A DNA stretch of 25,720 bases from an uncultured Bacilli bacterium (lineage in GTDB: Bacteria > Bacillota_I > Bacilli_A > RF39 > UBA660), in contig CANRMZ010000001.1 of NCBI GenBank assembly GCA_947631885.1, positions 1 through 25,720 of the forward strand. The letters are read 5' to 3'. The position numbers and the translations under genes were made by a program. The notes beneath the pieces are model-generated. The model was given only the letters and a program-made list of their open reading frames with translations, searched no databases and had not been told where the DNA came from. Below are positions 7,992 to 13,771 of the stretch, piece by piece (the first letter of the stretch is position 1; every line of letters begins with the position of its first letter).

Positions 7992-8062
7992 ACATTCCTA
8001 ATATACTAATTATATCAAACAAAATAATGCGAAAAGTATAATATACACCTTATTATCGTAAT

Positions 8063-8190
8063 ACATTTATGTGTACAATATGCAAAAACAAATATGTCCA
8101 TAAAACCAGCATATTATATGCCTTATTTGTGGTGTATTATATTTAAAATATATTTGATTTTTATACATTATTTATTGACATTTATGTGTA
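8063..8190. repeat. 13-bp direct repeat ACATTTATGTGTA (two copies)
   Basis: Exact copies occupy 8063-8075 and 8178-8190. Each has the imperfect dyad ACA-N6/7-TGT. The second copy overlaps the -35 box and spacer of the strong promoter, so the pair looks like an operator set for a repressor. Confidence 0.5.
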
Positions 8191-8203
8191 TATATGATAT
8201 ACT
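8175..8203 (+). promoter_or_regulatory. Strong sigma-A promoter for the rightward cassette
   Basis: TTGACA (8175-8180), a 17-base spacer and TATACT (8198-8203), with an extended -10 TGA just before it. This is nearly consensus. Transcription would begin near 8210 and give a 125-base leader before the first gene. Confidence 0.8.
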
Positions 8204-8257
8204 GTATATGTAATAAAGAAATGAAAGTATTTATTACAAAATGGAAAGTATAGAAAA

Positions 8258-8317
8258 GGTTTTAATCTCAAAAGTTCGTAACCTAACAGGGGGTTTTAAA
8301 AAACGGGGGTTTGGTTA
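8258..8317 (+). promoter_or_regulatory. G-rich structured leader
   Basis: Downstream of the promoter, AACC at 8280-8283 can pair with any of three GGTT segments (8258-8261, 8292-8295, 8313-8316). The repeated GGGGGTTT units (8289-8296 and 8305-8312) give G-rich tracts rare in this genome. An RNA switch or protein-binding site is possible; this is inference from pairing only. Confidence 0.3.
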
Positions 8318-8335
8318 TAAGAAAGGAGTAAAAAG

Positions 8336-8521
8336 ATGAGATTAAGACTAAAAAAAGAATACTTAATATTAATAACTGTAGTTCTTACACTATCAATTGA
8401 AAACTTAATTATAAAACCAACGTTTGAAAACATAAATAAAAAGATAGAACAGTGCGATGAGTTCATGCAACACGCCTGCTCTATCTACGAACTACGCGAT
8501 TACTTTTACAATAATCGCTGA
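8336..8521 (+). CDS. Small membrane protein, first gene of the rightward cassette
   Basis: A 61-residue product with a basic start (MRLRLKKEY), a membrane segment at about residues 8-27 and a polar C-terminal part with two cysteines. A strong AGGAG lies eight bases upstream, and the promoter is 130 bases upstream, so expression is likely. Single-pass, probably N-in. No family is recognised; first position after a tightly controlled promoter would fit a host-interaction or exclusion role, which is speculation. Confidence 0.6.
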   Translation: MRLRLKKEYLILITVVLTLSIENLIIKPTFENINKKIEQCDEFMQHACSIYELRDYFYNNR

Positions 8522-8626
8522 TACAAGAGGTTAAACCTTTCTTGCTATTCCATTATAAAAAATATTCTATAAAAAGTCAACGGCGAATCCACAAGATGTT
8601 AAAAAAAGAAAGAGAGTTAATGGAAT

Positions 8627-8851
8627 ATGAAAACAGTAAAAGAAATTAAAAAAGAATTGAAAGGACTTGGACTATTTGAAACATTGCAAGTTGGCAATCA
8701 AGTAATCATGAAATGCACTTCTGATTATGCAATGAGACATGCAGGAGATGAAAGTGATCCAATGAGAGATTATTCAGCTTATGTATATGGTTTTAAGTTA
8801 AAATGGGTTATTAATAGCTTATTAAGTGATAAGTTAATAAAGGAGGCTTAA
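8627..8851 (+). CDS. Hypothetical 74-residue protein
   Basis: A soluble mixed alpha/beta protein (VKEIKKELKGLGLFETLQVGNQVIMKC...). It is preceded by an AAAGAGAG-type RBS and sits two bases from the SSB gene. It is probably co-regulated with single-strand DNA binding. No family is recognised. Confidence 0.55.
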   Translation: MKTVKEIKKELKGLGLFETLQVGNQVIMKCTSDYAMRHAGDESDPMRDYSAYVYGFKLKWVINSLLSDKLIKEA

Positions 8852-8853
8852 TC

Positions 8854-9189
8854 ATGAATCATGTAATATTAATCGGAAGAATTGCAAACGATATTGAAAA
8901 AATAGAAGATCATGGCACCTTTCGTACCGCTTTGAATCTTGCTGTACAAAGAAATTATAAAAACATCGATGGTATCTATGAAACGGATTTTATTCCATGT
9001 ATTTTATGGAACGGAATCGCAGAACGTGCCAATGAATACTGTAAAAAAGGTGACATCGTATGTATTCGCGGACGTTTACAAACAAGAAAATATGTTAATG
9101 AACACGATGAAACAGAATATTCAATGGAAGTTATTGCTGAAACAATCTCATTTGTGTCAAGCTATCATTCAGAAAAGAAAGAGGCATAA
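8854..9189 (+). CDS. ssb: Single-stranded DNA-binding protein (SSB), no acidic tip
   Basis: The 111 residues match the OB-fold of bacterial/phage SSB: MNHVILIGRIANDIE at the start, FRTALNLAVQRNYK, then DFIPCILWNGIAERANEYCKKGDIVCIRGRLQTRKY. Such proteins coat single strands during replication and recombination. The protein ends shortly after the fold (SYHSEKKEA) and lacks the usual disordered linker and DDDLPF-type tip that recruits partners. An AAGGAGG lies at good spacing. It is on the opposite strand from the main replication operon, which has its own SSB-like gene at 16416-16775. Confidence 0.85.
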   Translation: MNHVILIGRIANDIEKIEDHGTFRTALNLAVQRNYKNIDGIYETDFIPCILWNGIAERANEYCKKGDIVCIRGRLQTRKYVNEHDETEYSMEVIAETISFVSSYHSEKKEA

Positions 9190-9192
9190 ATT

Positions 9193-9390
9193 ATGAAAGA
9201 AAAAATGCAATATAATGTTGTTTTAGAAGATAATCAAAAATTTGTTTTAGCAAGTTGTCCTTCTCTTGAATTTGCAGAAAATTATTTAAAAGAGATGTAC
9301 AAAATAGATAAGCAACTTGCAAAGCATTATAATTGGAGTAAAATTCCAAAATACAAAATAATTGAAATTATTAAAGGAGAAGAGGCATAA
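9193..9390 (+). CDS. Hypothetical 65-residue protein
   Basis: A short beta-alpha-alpha product (YNVVLEDNQKFVLASCPSLEFAENYLKEMYK...) with a basic middle, three bases after ssb. The RBS/start segment GAGGCATAAATTATGA is repeated exactly before the next gene, suggesting that a gene-start unit was duplicated. No family is recognised. Confidence 0.5.
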   Translation: MKEKMQYNVVLEDNQKFVLASCPSLEFAENYLKEMYKIDKQLAKHYNWSKIPKYKIIEIIKGEEA

Positions 9391-9393
9391 ATT

Positions 9394-9612
9394 ATGAGAT
9401 TAGATTTTTATGATATTGATTACAGCATTGAACATTTAGAAGATGGTTTTAAAATTTACGACAATGGAAATAGATACCACATGTATGATAATGGCATCAT
9501 TTTCGATGATTGGTATAAAACATTTATTGAGTATTTACCTGCTGAAGAAGAATACAGAAATAGAGTTATTGAATGGGTAAATTCTTTCAAAAAAGAAAGA
9601 GGTGTAAAGTAA
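9394..9612 (+). CDS. Hypothetical acidic 72-residue protein
   Basis: Rich in aromatic and acidic residues, with a repeated YDNGN/YDNGI motif (residues about 22-35) that may form a hairpin. Shares the duplicated start segment with the preceding gene and is followed directly by the next start. No family is recognised. Confidence 0.5.
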   Translation: MRLDFYDIDYSIEHLEDGFKIYDNGNRYHMYDNGIIFDDWYKTFIEYLPAEEEYRNRVIEWVNSFKKERGVK

Positions 9613-9771
9613 ATGATAAATAATAAACCTTTATATGAAATGTTAGTTGAATATATTAAAAATAATAAAAAATATAATAATATCGACTACGTTCAATCAA
9701 TTTACTATTTACAAGATATTATCAATCTCATTTTAAAAGATTTTGAACGGGGTGAGATAAATGAAAATTGA
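9613..9771 (+). CDS. Hypothetical 52-residue protein
   Basis: The ATG follows the previous stop with no gap, and AAAGAAAGAGG upstream serves as an RBS. The product (MINNKPLYEMLVEYIKNNK...) is predicted to be two helices with many Asn, Lys and Tyr residues. It overlaps the next gene by 11 bases. No family is recognised. Confidence 0.45.
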   Translation: MINNKPLYEMLVEYIKNNKKYNNIDYVQSIYYLQDIINLILKDFERGEINEN

Positions 9772-9892
9772 AATTAACGTAAAAGATTTAACAACATTTT
9801 TGAATTACCTGCTAGATAAAGTGGAAGAATGCTACAAAGAAGAATGTATGCAGTCACTTCAAAGATTTTTGAAAAGAAATGGGGTCTTATAA
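9761..9892 (+). CDS. Hypothetical 43-residue protein
   Basis: Starts inside the end of the preceding gene behind CGGGGTGAG. The product (MKIEINVKDLTTFLNYLLDK...) has a short strand then a helix with two cysteines and a basic C-terminus. It ends two bases before the recombinase start, so it probably couples translation. No family is recognised. Confidence 0.4.
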   Translation: MKIEINVKDLTTFLNYLLDKVEECYKEECMQSLQRFLKRNGVL

Positions 9893-9894
9893 TT

Positions 9895-10707
9895 ATGAAT
9901 AACTACGATGAAAACTTAAAAGAAATTAATTACTACATAGATTTATATGAAAAGGGAGAGTTTCCAGATATCAAGCAATATATAACAAGTGAAAACTTGT
10001 TTTTCTCCCTTTATAAATGCGATATTTATGCGTATTTACGAGTATCAACAGAGCATCAAGATTTTGGAAGGCAAATTATAGAATTATATCATTTTCTTAA
10101 AAAGAGAAAAATTTCTATTCCTATTCAACACATCTTTTTTGATAAATACACAGGAAAAAAGATAGATCGTGAACAGTATCAAGAAATGAAAACTTATTTT
10201 AAAGCAAATGATTATTTGTTAATTCCTAACCTATCCAGACTCGGCAGAAATTGGGACGATGTAAAAAAAGAATGGTATGAAATGGAAACTAAAAATATAA
10301 ATAGAGTCGTTTTAGATAACGAAAATTTATCCGTTGAACTTCCAAGCGAAGAAAAGAAAGTGGTTACACTTGAAAAGAAAATGATACAAGATATCACTTT
10401 CAGTGCTTGCCTTTACTCAGCATGTCAAAAGATTCAAGAAGTTAGTTCAGCAACAAAAGCAGGAATCGAAAAAGCACGAGAACAAGGAAAAACCATTGGT
10501 AGACCAAAAGGAAAATTTACGACCGAAACTAATTTTTTAGAAATGTTGAAAGCAATAAACAACGGGGAATCCCAAAAAGAAGCTTCTAAAAAATTAAAAT
10601 TTCCAGTAAGAACTTTCCAAGAATGGTTATATCGTTATTATAAAAGATATAACGTTAAAACCATAAAAGAACTACTATATTTATTAGAAAGAGAGGCTCA
10701 AAAATGA
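9895..10707 (+). CDS. Serine recombinase, resolvase/invertase family
   Basis: The start at 9895 is preferred because an earlier ATG (9829) lies inside the previous small gene. The 270-residue protein has about 42 unrecognised N-terminal residues, then the catalytic domain: YLRVST with probable nucleophile S51 and R49, FFDKYTGKKIDR, LLIPNLSRLGRN, and the E-helix ending AGIEKAREQGKTIGRPKG. A C-terminal helix-turn-helix (about 225-255, ASKKLKFPVRTFQEWLY) binds the site. The length matches small resolvase/invertases and not large serine integrases. It may resolve multimers, invert a segment, or mobilise this cassette. Confidence 0.85.
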   Translation: MNNYDENLKEINYYIDLYEKGEFPDIKQYITSENLFFSLYKCDIYAYLRVSTEHQDFGRQIIELYHFLKKRKISIPIQHIFFDKYTGKKIDREQYQEMKTYFKANDYLLIPNLSRLGRNWDDVKKEWYEMETKNINRVVLDNENLSVELPSEEKKVVTLEKKMIQDITFSACLYSACQKIQEVSSATKAGIEKAREQGKTIGRPKGKFTTETNFLEMLKAINNGESQKEASKKLKFPVRTFQEWLYRYYKRYNVKTIKELLYLLEREAQK

Positions 10708-10769
10708 CGATTATTTTAATTGGCATAGCTGTATTTATGGAATTAGCAAAAATGTCTAAAAAGTACTAA
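10704..10769 (+). CDS. 21-residue hydrophobic peptide coupled to the recombinase
   Basis: The ATG overlaps the recombinase stop (ATGA at 10704-10707) and has GAGAGG upstream. The peptide MTIILIGIAVFMELAKMSKKY is a short membrane-type helix with a basic end, like type I toxin or membrane-regulator peptides. The terminator follows four bases after its stop, so it closes the transcript. It could also be a chance frame. Confidence 0.4.
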   Translation: MTIILIGIAVFMELAKMSKKY

Positions 10770-10772
10770 AAA

Positions 10773-10797
10773 ACACCTTAAACGGTGTATTTTTTTG
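10773..10797. terminator. Bidirectional Rho-independent terminator
   Basis: ACACC and GGTGT flank a six-base loop. A T-run follows on the plus strand, and the A-run before the stem (from 10768) gives a T-run on the minus strand. It ends the rightward cassette and can stop the convergent leftward operon. Confidence 0.8.
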
Positions 10798-10994
10798 ACT
10801 TTATTTTAAATTTTATATACTCTTTATATAAATGTGCCTTTATTTCTTGTTTTTATATGGTTTTTAGCAATGTTTCTATAATTTACGTATAACTTATCAC
10901 AAAACACTAAATGTGTCTAAAATCATATTTAAAACAGCTGATTTTATTTTTATAAAAATATATAATAATGTACAACATCTTATGCTTATTTTCT
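10798..10994. other. AT-rich intergenic stretch, nothing assigned
   Basis: No gene with a plausible start. One weak hairpin (ACAC/GTGT near 10904-10916) and an AT palindrome near 10950. A minus-strand frame running from here through 11098 would need a TTG start and crosses the structured RNA, so it is not called. Confidence 0.5.
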
Positions 10995-11041
10995 CTACAG
11001 TCAAAAAACTTTTTCATGGCTACGGCAAAAACTTTTTCATG
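10995..11041 (-). repeat. Tandem repeat at the end of ncRNA 2
   Basis: Two adjacent units of 23-24 bases, both starting CATGAAAAAGTTTTT on the minus strand (11041-11019 and 11018-10995), then diverging slightly (GCCGTAGC versus TGACTGTAG). They lie directly after the tRNA-mimic fold. The TGTAGA near 10994-10999 could also compete for the closing stem of that fold. Confidence 0.55.
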
Positions 11042-11216
11042 ACAATGTAGATTTCCCTGCCATTCATTATCTTTTAGGCTCCCTCGTAGGAAGCTCAAGG
11101 ATTCGAACCTTGGTCTACATCATTTATAAATAACATACTGATAACAGAGGCGGTCTCTAACCATGGGCAATTAAGCCCATATGAATGCTACCAAGCATTT
11201 GATACCAGTATATTAC
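11042..11216 (-). ncRNA. Structured non-coding RNA 2 with a tRNA-mimic module
   Basis: Read on the minus strand, an 11-bp stem (11206-11216 with 11130-11140) encloses hairpins at 11184-11199 (loop TGGT), 11163-11180 and 11146-11158. It is followed by a domain closed by a 10-bp stem (11114-11123 with 11042-11051). That domain has a perfect T-arm, CAAGG-TTCGAAT-CCTTG (11096-11112). Next come two strands like acceptor halves, AGCTTCC (11089-11095) and GGGAGCC (11077-11083), joined by TACGA and pairing at six of seven positions, and then TA. The D-arm part is degenerate. The same order occurs in the RNA beside the Ro-like gene. No CCA end and no free acceptor, so it is not a charging tRNA. Confidence 0.6.
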
Positions 11217-11242
11217 CTGCTTTTGTTTCAATTATATATTTT

Positions 11243-11431
11243 TCATTGGTCTGCATTTAATTCCTTTTTTAATCGCATTTTAAGCCTTTTTCTTACTAAC
11301 CTACTATTAATCCGATTCTTATTTCTTGAATGCCACATATCATCTACAAAATCCCAACTTAACAAACTTTGGTATAACTTATTATCTATGTTTCTAAGAC
11401 CTCTTTGCTTGGAATTTCTTGTTCTACTCAT
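11243..11431 (-). CDS. Hypothetical basic 62-residue protein
   Basis: Strongly basic (about 15 Arg/Lys, with the run RLVRKRLKMRLKK), so nucleic-acid contact is plausible. It starts with an ATGA overlap to the preceding gene, which supports this frame over a plus-strand frame at 11181-11468. It is the last gene before ncRNA 2. No family is recognised. Confidence 0.5.
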   Translation of the reverse strand: MSRTRNSKQRGLRNIDNKLYQSLLSWDFVDDMWHSRNKNRINSRLVRKRLKMRLKKELNADQ

Positions 11432-11631
11432 AATCTTTTATACTTTCTTCGATTATCGTTTTCTTTGATGTCTACCACTATAACATCAGGGTTTCCACCT
11501 GTAGGAGCTTTTACTTCTACTGTGTCTCCTACTTTTAGATCCTTATTACTTTTATAATAATAAACTTTTTCATGCTTTCCGTAAGTTTTTCTATCAAATT
11601 GTACGCCTATTAATTTAGTCTTTTTCTTCAT
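11428..11631 (-). CDS. Small SH3/KOW-like protein, 67 residues
   Basis: The ATG at 11631 has GAGGCGG five bases upstream; a TTG start at 11643 is possible but less likely. The centre, LKVGDTVEVKAPTGGNPDVIVVDI, is a barrel-like segment common in small phage proteins. The N-terminus is basic (MKKKTKLIG). It overlaps the upstream gene by 17 bases. Function unknown. Confidence 0.5.
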   Translation of the reverse strand: MKKKTKLIGVQFDRKTYGKHEKVYYYKSNKDLKVGDTVEVKAPTGGNPDVIVVDIKENDNRRKYKRL

Positions 11632-12289
11632 AATCCGCCTCAATTACACTTGCTTTAATAGATGACATCCTTTTTTGAATTTCATCTATATTAGTTTCTT
11701 TTTTATGCTCTATAATTACAGGATTTGTTGCCTCAACAAGACCATGTTGTGCTTTTGCTGAAAAAATAGAAGTGATTTTTTCCAATTGCCCTACTTGTGC
11801 CGACGTTAGTATATTACCTACGATATAGTCATCTATTATTTGCATGATTTCCATTTTCTCGGCATCTTGTTTATAATTATTATATGTGACTGTACTAATT
11901 CCTAATAGTTGGCAAAATGTTGTTTTGTTTGGCGGAAATGGAACTTTTTCGTTTATCTTTGCGATCATTTCTTTATAAATTTGAAACGCGATGGCAAGTT
12001 CTTCTGGAGTATATGACTTTCTCATAACAATATCAATAGGCGCTGTACTTCTATTCGTTATTAAATTAAAAATTTGTGTAGATGTTAGTCCGTTTGGATC
12101 ATGAGCTAAAACTTTTTCAAGCTCTATTGAAACAGCCTCCGCTTTTTCTCTTACCATAGGTATTAAAGATTCTTTGGTAGCTAATTGTATATCTTTCACA
12201 AATTCTTGATGCTCCACAATTCTTCTATCTCTTTCTTTTTCTTGCACTTTTAAACTTTTTTCATGTATCTTTTTCATATCTTTTACCAT
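11615..12289 (-). CDS. Helical phage protein with a helix-turn-helix
   Basis: A 224-residue, largely helical protein. The N-terminal 60 residues are charged and coiled-coil-like; a middle segment has YTPEELAIAFQIYKEMI; then TFCQLLGISTVTYNNYKQD (about residues 130-150) reads as a helix-turn-helix. The C-terminus contains a KAQHGLVEATNP phrase. The build resembles DNA-packaging or replication accessory proteins, and a small-terminase role is possible, although the large terminase is 10 kb away. AAGGTG lies eight bases before the start. Confidence 0.5.
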   Translation of the reverse strand: MVKDMKKIHEKSLKVQEKERDRRIVEHQEFVKDIQLATKESLIPMVREKAEAVSIELEKVLAHDPNGLTSTQIFNLITNRSTAPIDIVMRKSYTPEELAIAFQIYKEMIAKINEKVPFPPNKTTFCQLLGISTVTYNNYKQDAEKMEIMQIIDDYIVGNILTSAQVGQLEKITSIFSAKAQHGLVEATNPVIIEHKKETNIDEIQKRMSSIKASVIEADYEEKD

Positions 12290-12630
12290 TGATTCGGCAC
12301 CTTGTCTTTCAAATAAAAATATCCATCATATGCTTCTTCTATTCCTGATGTTTGCATGTCACTATAATCTTTTAAATCATCTTCCAATTGTGAATAATAA
12401 AACGATAAATTTTTATCACAGTACTCATAATAAAGCCATAATGCATAATCGTCCCATGTCGTAAATCTTTTACTACGAAATGCTTTGCTTATATATCCTT
12501 TATATTTTCTGCTTACGAAATCTACAAAAGTTTTAGGCGGTTCTTCTTTATTGGTTTCCTCTTCTCCCCAAATCATTTTGTAAATGTCATCTAAATATTT
12601 TTTATCTTCGTTGCTTAATATCCTTTTCAT
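12283..12630 (-). CDS. Hypothetical 115-residue protein
   Basis: Rich in aromatic and acidic residues (ALWLYYEYCDKNLSFYYSQLEDDLKDY), probably helical and soluble. ATGA overlap with rusA upstream and 7-base overlap downstream show that it belongs to this operon. No family is recognised. Confidence 0.5.
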   Translation of the reverse strand: MKRILSNEDKKYLDDIYKMIWGEEETNKEEPPKTFVDFVSRKYKGYISKAFRSKRFTTWDDYALWLYYEYCDKNLSFYYSQLEDDLKDYSDMQTSGIEEAYDGYFYLKDKVPNQW

Positions 12631-13064
12631 TCATAATAAAGTATTTCTACCTTTAATCCCTCTTCTCCTACATTATATCTCTTTTTTATGCAAACATCTG
12701 TCACTTGAGCATCATCTTTGTATGCTACCCCATTTAAAGAATCTAACACACTTTTTACTAAGTTATCACAATCTGGTTTCTTTTGATATGCTTTTCCTTG
12801 CAATAAAAACTTCTTAGAATCACTATAACTTTCTGGTATTTTAAAATATGCTTCAATATTTACTGAAAGTTTTCCCTCATATTCTCTTGTCTCAAATGGA
12901 CAAGTGCAAAAATCAGGACTTTCTAAAAATTTACATCGGATTTTGCTTTCATAATCTGCCGTCTTTTTTGGAGTATAAGACCATACTTTTCCGTTTTTAC
13001 GTACTGTTCTTGGTCTTTCCTTCCCTTTTGGTTTTCCTAAATAAGTAAATTTAATTTGATACAT
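12627..13064 (-). CDS. rusA: RusA-family Holliday junction resolvase
   Basis: This 145-residue protein matches phage RusA resolvases, which cut four-way DNA junctions before packaging. The signs are a basic N-terminus, LGKPKGKERPRTVRK, and the catalytic block KKPDCDNLVKSVLDSLNGVAYKDDAQV. That block carries the acidic residues that bind magnesium (DCDN and KDDAQ). A RBS AGGAG is at good distance. It follows tRNA-Cys directly and precedes two unknown genes. Confidence 0.9.
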   Translation of the reverse strand: MYQIKFTYLGKPKGKERPRTVRKNGKVWSYTPKKTADYESKIRCKFLESPDFCTCPFETREYEGKLSVNIEAYFKIPESYSDSKKFLLQGKAYQKKPDCDNLVKSVLDSLNGVAYKDDAQVTDVCIKKRYNVGEEGLKVEILYYE

Positions 13065-13087
13065 TTTATCTCCTATTTATTCTATTT

Positions 13088-13165
13088 TGGAGACCTTTAT
13101 TGGATTCGAACCAATGAATCACGAATTTGCAGTTCGTTGCCTTAAACCATCTTGGCTAAAAGGTC
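13088..13165 (-). tRNA. tRNA-Cys (GCA)
   Basis: A complete cloverleaf can be drawn: acceptor GACCTTT/AAAGGTC, D-arm GCC/GGC, anticodon arm ACGAA-CTGCAAA-TTCGT with anticodon GCA, T-arm ATTGG-TTCGAAT-CCAAT, discriminator T and an encoded CCA at the 3' end (13088-13090). U at the discriminator fits cysteine identity. Confidence 0.9.
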
Positions 13166-13173
13166 TATAACGT

Positions 13174-13196
13174 AAAAAGTACCGAATCATCGGTAC
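13174..13196 (-). terminator. Rho-independent terminator after the structured ncRNA
   Basis: On the minus strand GTACCGA-TGAT-TCGGTAC (seven perfect pairs) is followed by TTTTT. It ends the non-coding RNA region and stands only nine bases before tRNA-Cys, so downstream genes need read-through, processing or another promoter. Confidence 0.85.
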
Positions 13197-13591
13197 ATCA
13201 ATGAAAAATGAATTATCTTGTAAGTCTTAAACAACAAGTACCGTTCTGCTATCTAATCATTACTTATAATTCGCATGGTTACCAACGACATGTACTCAAT
13301 AATGATTTATCATTAGCTTTCAAACCATGTCATCAGTAGAATTAAATCGTATAATCTTGTCTATAACACTTTTTTATACAAAGCCCTCATGTTATAGATA
13401 AGTTATAAGTCGTCCGCATAATTACGAACCAATTCCAGTATTGTAAAATAATTTACCATCTTTTTAGCGTTCTGTTTTGCTGTACGGGCTTAAATGTAAA
13501 CAAGGCACCATTTTAAACTAAACGTTTCAATATTACCCTTTAATATCTGTTTGTTTTCTTTTAATTGTTTGCTGTAATGTGCCTTTCATTC
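13197..13591 (-). ncRNA. Long structured non-coding RNA, 3' part
   Basis: About 400 bases without a gene but with many perfect pairings on the transcribed strand. They are: 7 bp between 13579-13585 and 13502-13508; hairpin 13530-13535/13541-13546; 9 bp 13390-13398/13360-13368; 7 bp 13323-13329/13274-13280; and 7 bp 13300-13306/13309-13315. The 6 bp 13486-13491/13381-13386 pair reaches into the loop of the 9-bp hairpin, so a pseudoknot or long-range contact is likely. It follows the tRNA mimic and ends at the terminator. Together they could be one RNA of about 600 bases. Confidence 0.55.
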
Positions 13592-13771
13592 AAAGGACCT
13601 ATAATGCTCTACCGACTGAGCTACTCGCCCTTATAGGGTAAGAATGGATTCGAACCATTGACGTTTGCATGAATTGCATTGTTATTGCTGCAAGTCCTTT
13701 TCTAACAATCGTCTTTATTGATTCCTAAATTACAAGTTTAGACCAAATGAATTGCTGTACGACGATTTGTT
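13592..13771 (-). ncRNA. Y-RNA-like non-coding RNA with circularly permuted tRNA mimic
   Basis: A 5' hairpin (13761-13771 with 13704-13713, inner stem 13737-13741/13725-13729) leads to a domain closed by AAAGGAC/GTCCTTT (13694-13700 with 13592-13598). Inside, in order, are: an extra arm TTGCA/TGCAA (13689-13693 with 13665-13669); a T-arm AATGG-TTCGAAT-CCATT (13643-13659); CTTACCC and GGGCGAG, acceptor-like strands joined by TATAA, six of seven paired; then TA and a canonical D-arm GCTC-AGTCGGTA-GAGC (13606-13621). It is a tRNA fold with joined acceptor ends, opened at the anticodon. That is the plan reported for bacterial Y RNAs bound by Ro60/Rsr proteins. The Ro-like gene lies just upstream. 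Confidence 0.65.

Larger units (their letters stand above)
7378..8335. other. Large intergenic control region between divergent operons
   Basis: About 960 bases with no convincing gene. Open frames here (for example 7641-7871 minus, 7723-7971 plus) lack ribosome binding sites and overlap one another. The left half has repeated T-rich GCATTTT / TTTGCRTTTT stretches; the middle has a GC-rich hairpin at 7698-7728; next comes a GATC cluster; the right half has repeated TGTGTA elements and a strong rightward promoter. Density of repeats suggests operators, and perhaps a replication or recombination site. Confidence 0.6.

Noticed and set aside
10907..11098. Minus-strand frame of 63 codons
   Set aside because: It needs a TTG start, has no RBS, and lies across the tRNA-mimic hairpins and tandem repeat.
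11181..11468. Plus-strand frame of 95 codons
   Set aside because: It overlaps two minus-strand genes linked by an ATGA coupling and the structured RNA, and has no RBS.
13606..13659. An ordinary tRNA gene (canonical D-arm and T-arm are both present)
   Set aside because: The T-arm precedes the D-arm in the transcript, the acceptor strands are joined by five bases, and no CCA or anticodon loop can be placed. A permuted tRNA-like domain fits better.
13197..13771. Group I intron or tmRNA in the non-coding region
   Set aside because: I could not find a convincing P3-P7 core or intron-flanking exon halves that rejoin to a tRNA, nor the GG...GAUUCGAC-type start and tag frame of a tmRNA. A covariance search would be needed to exclude both.
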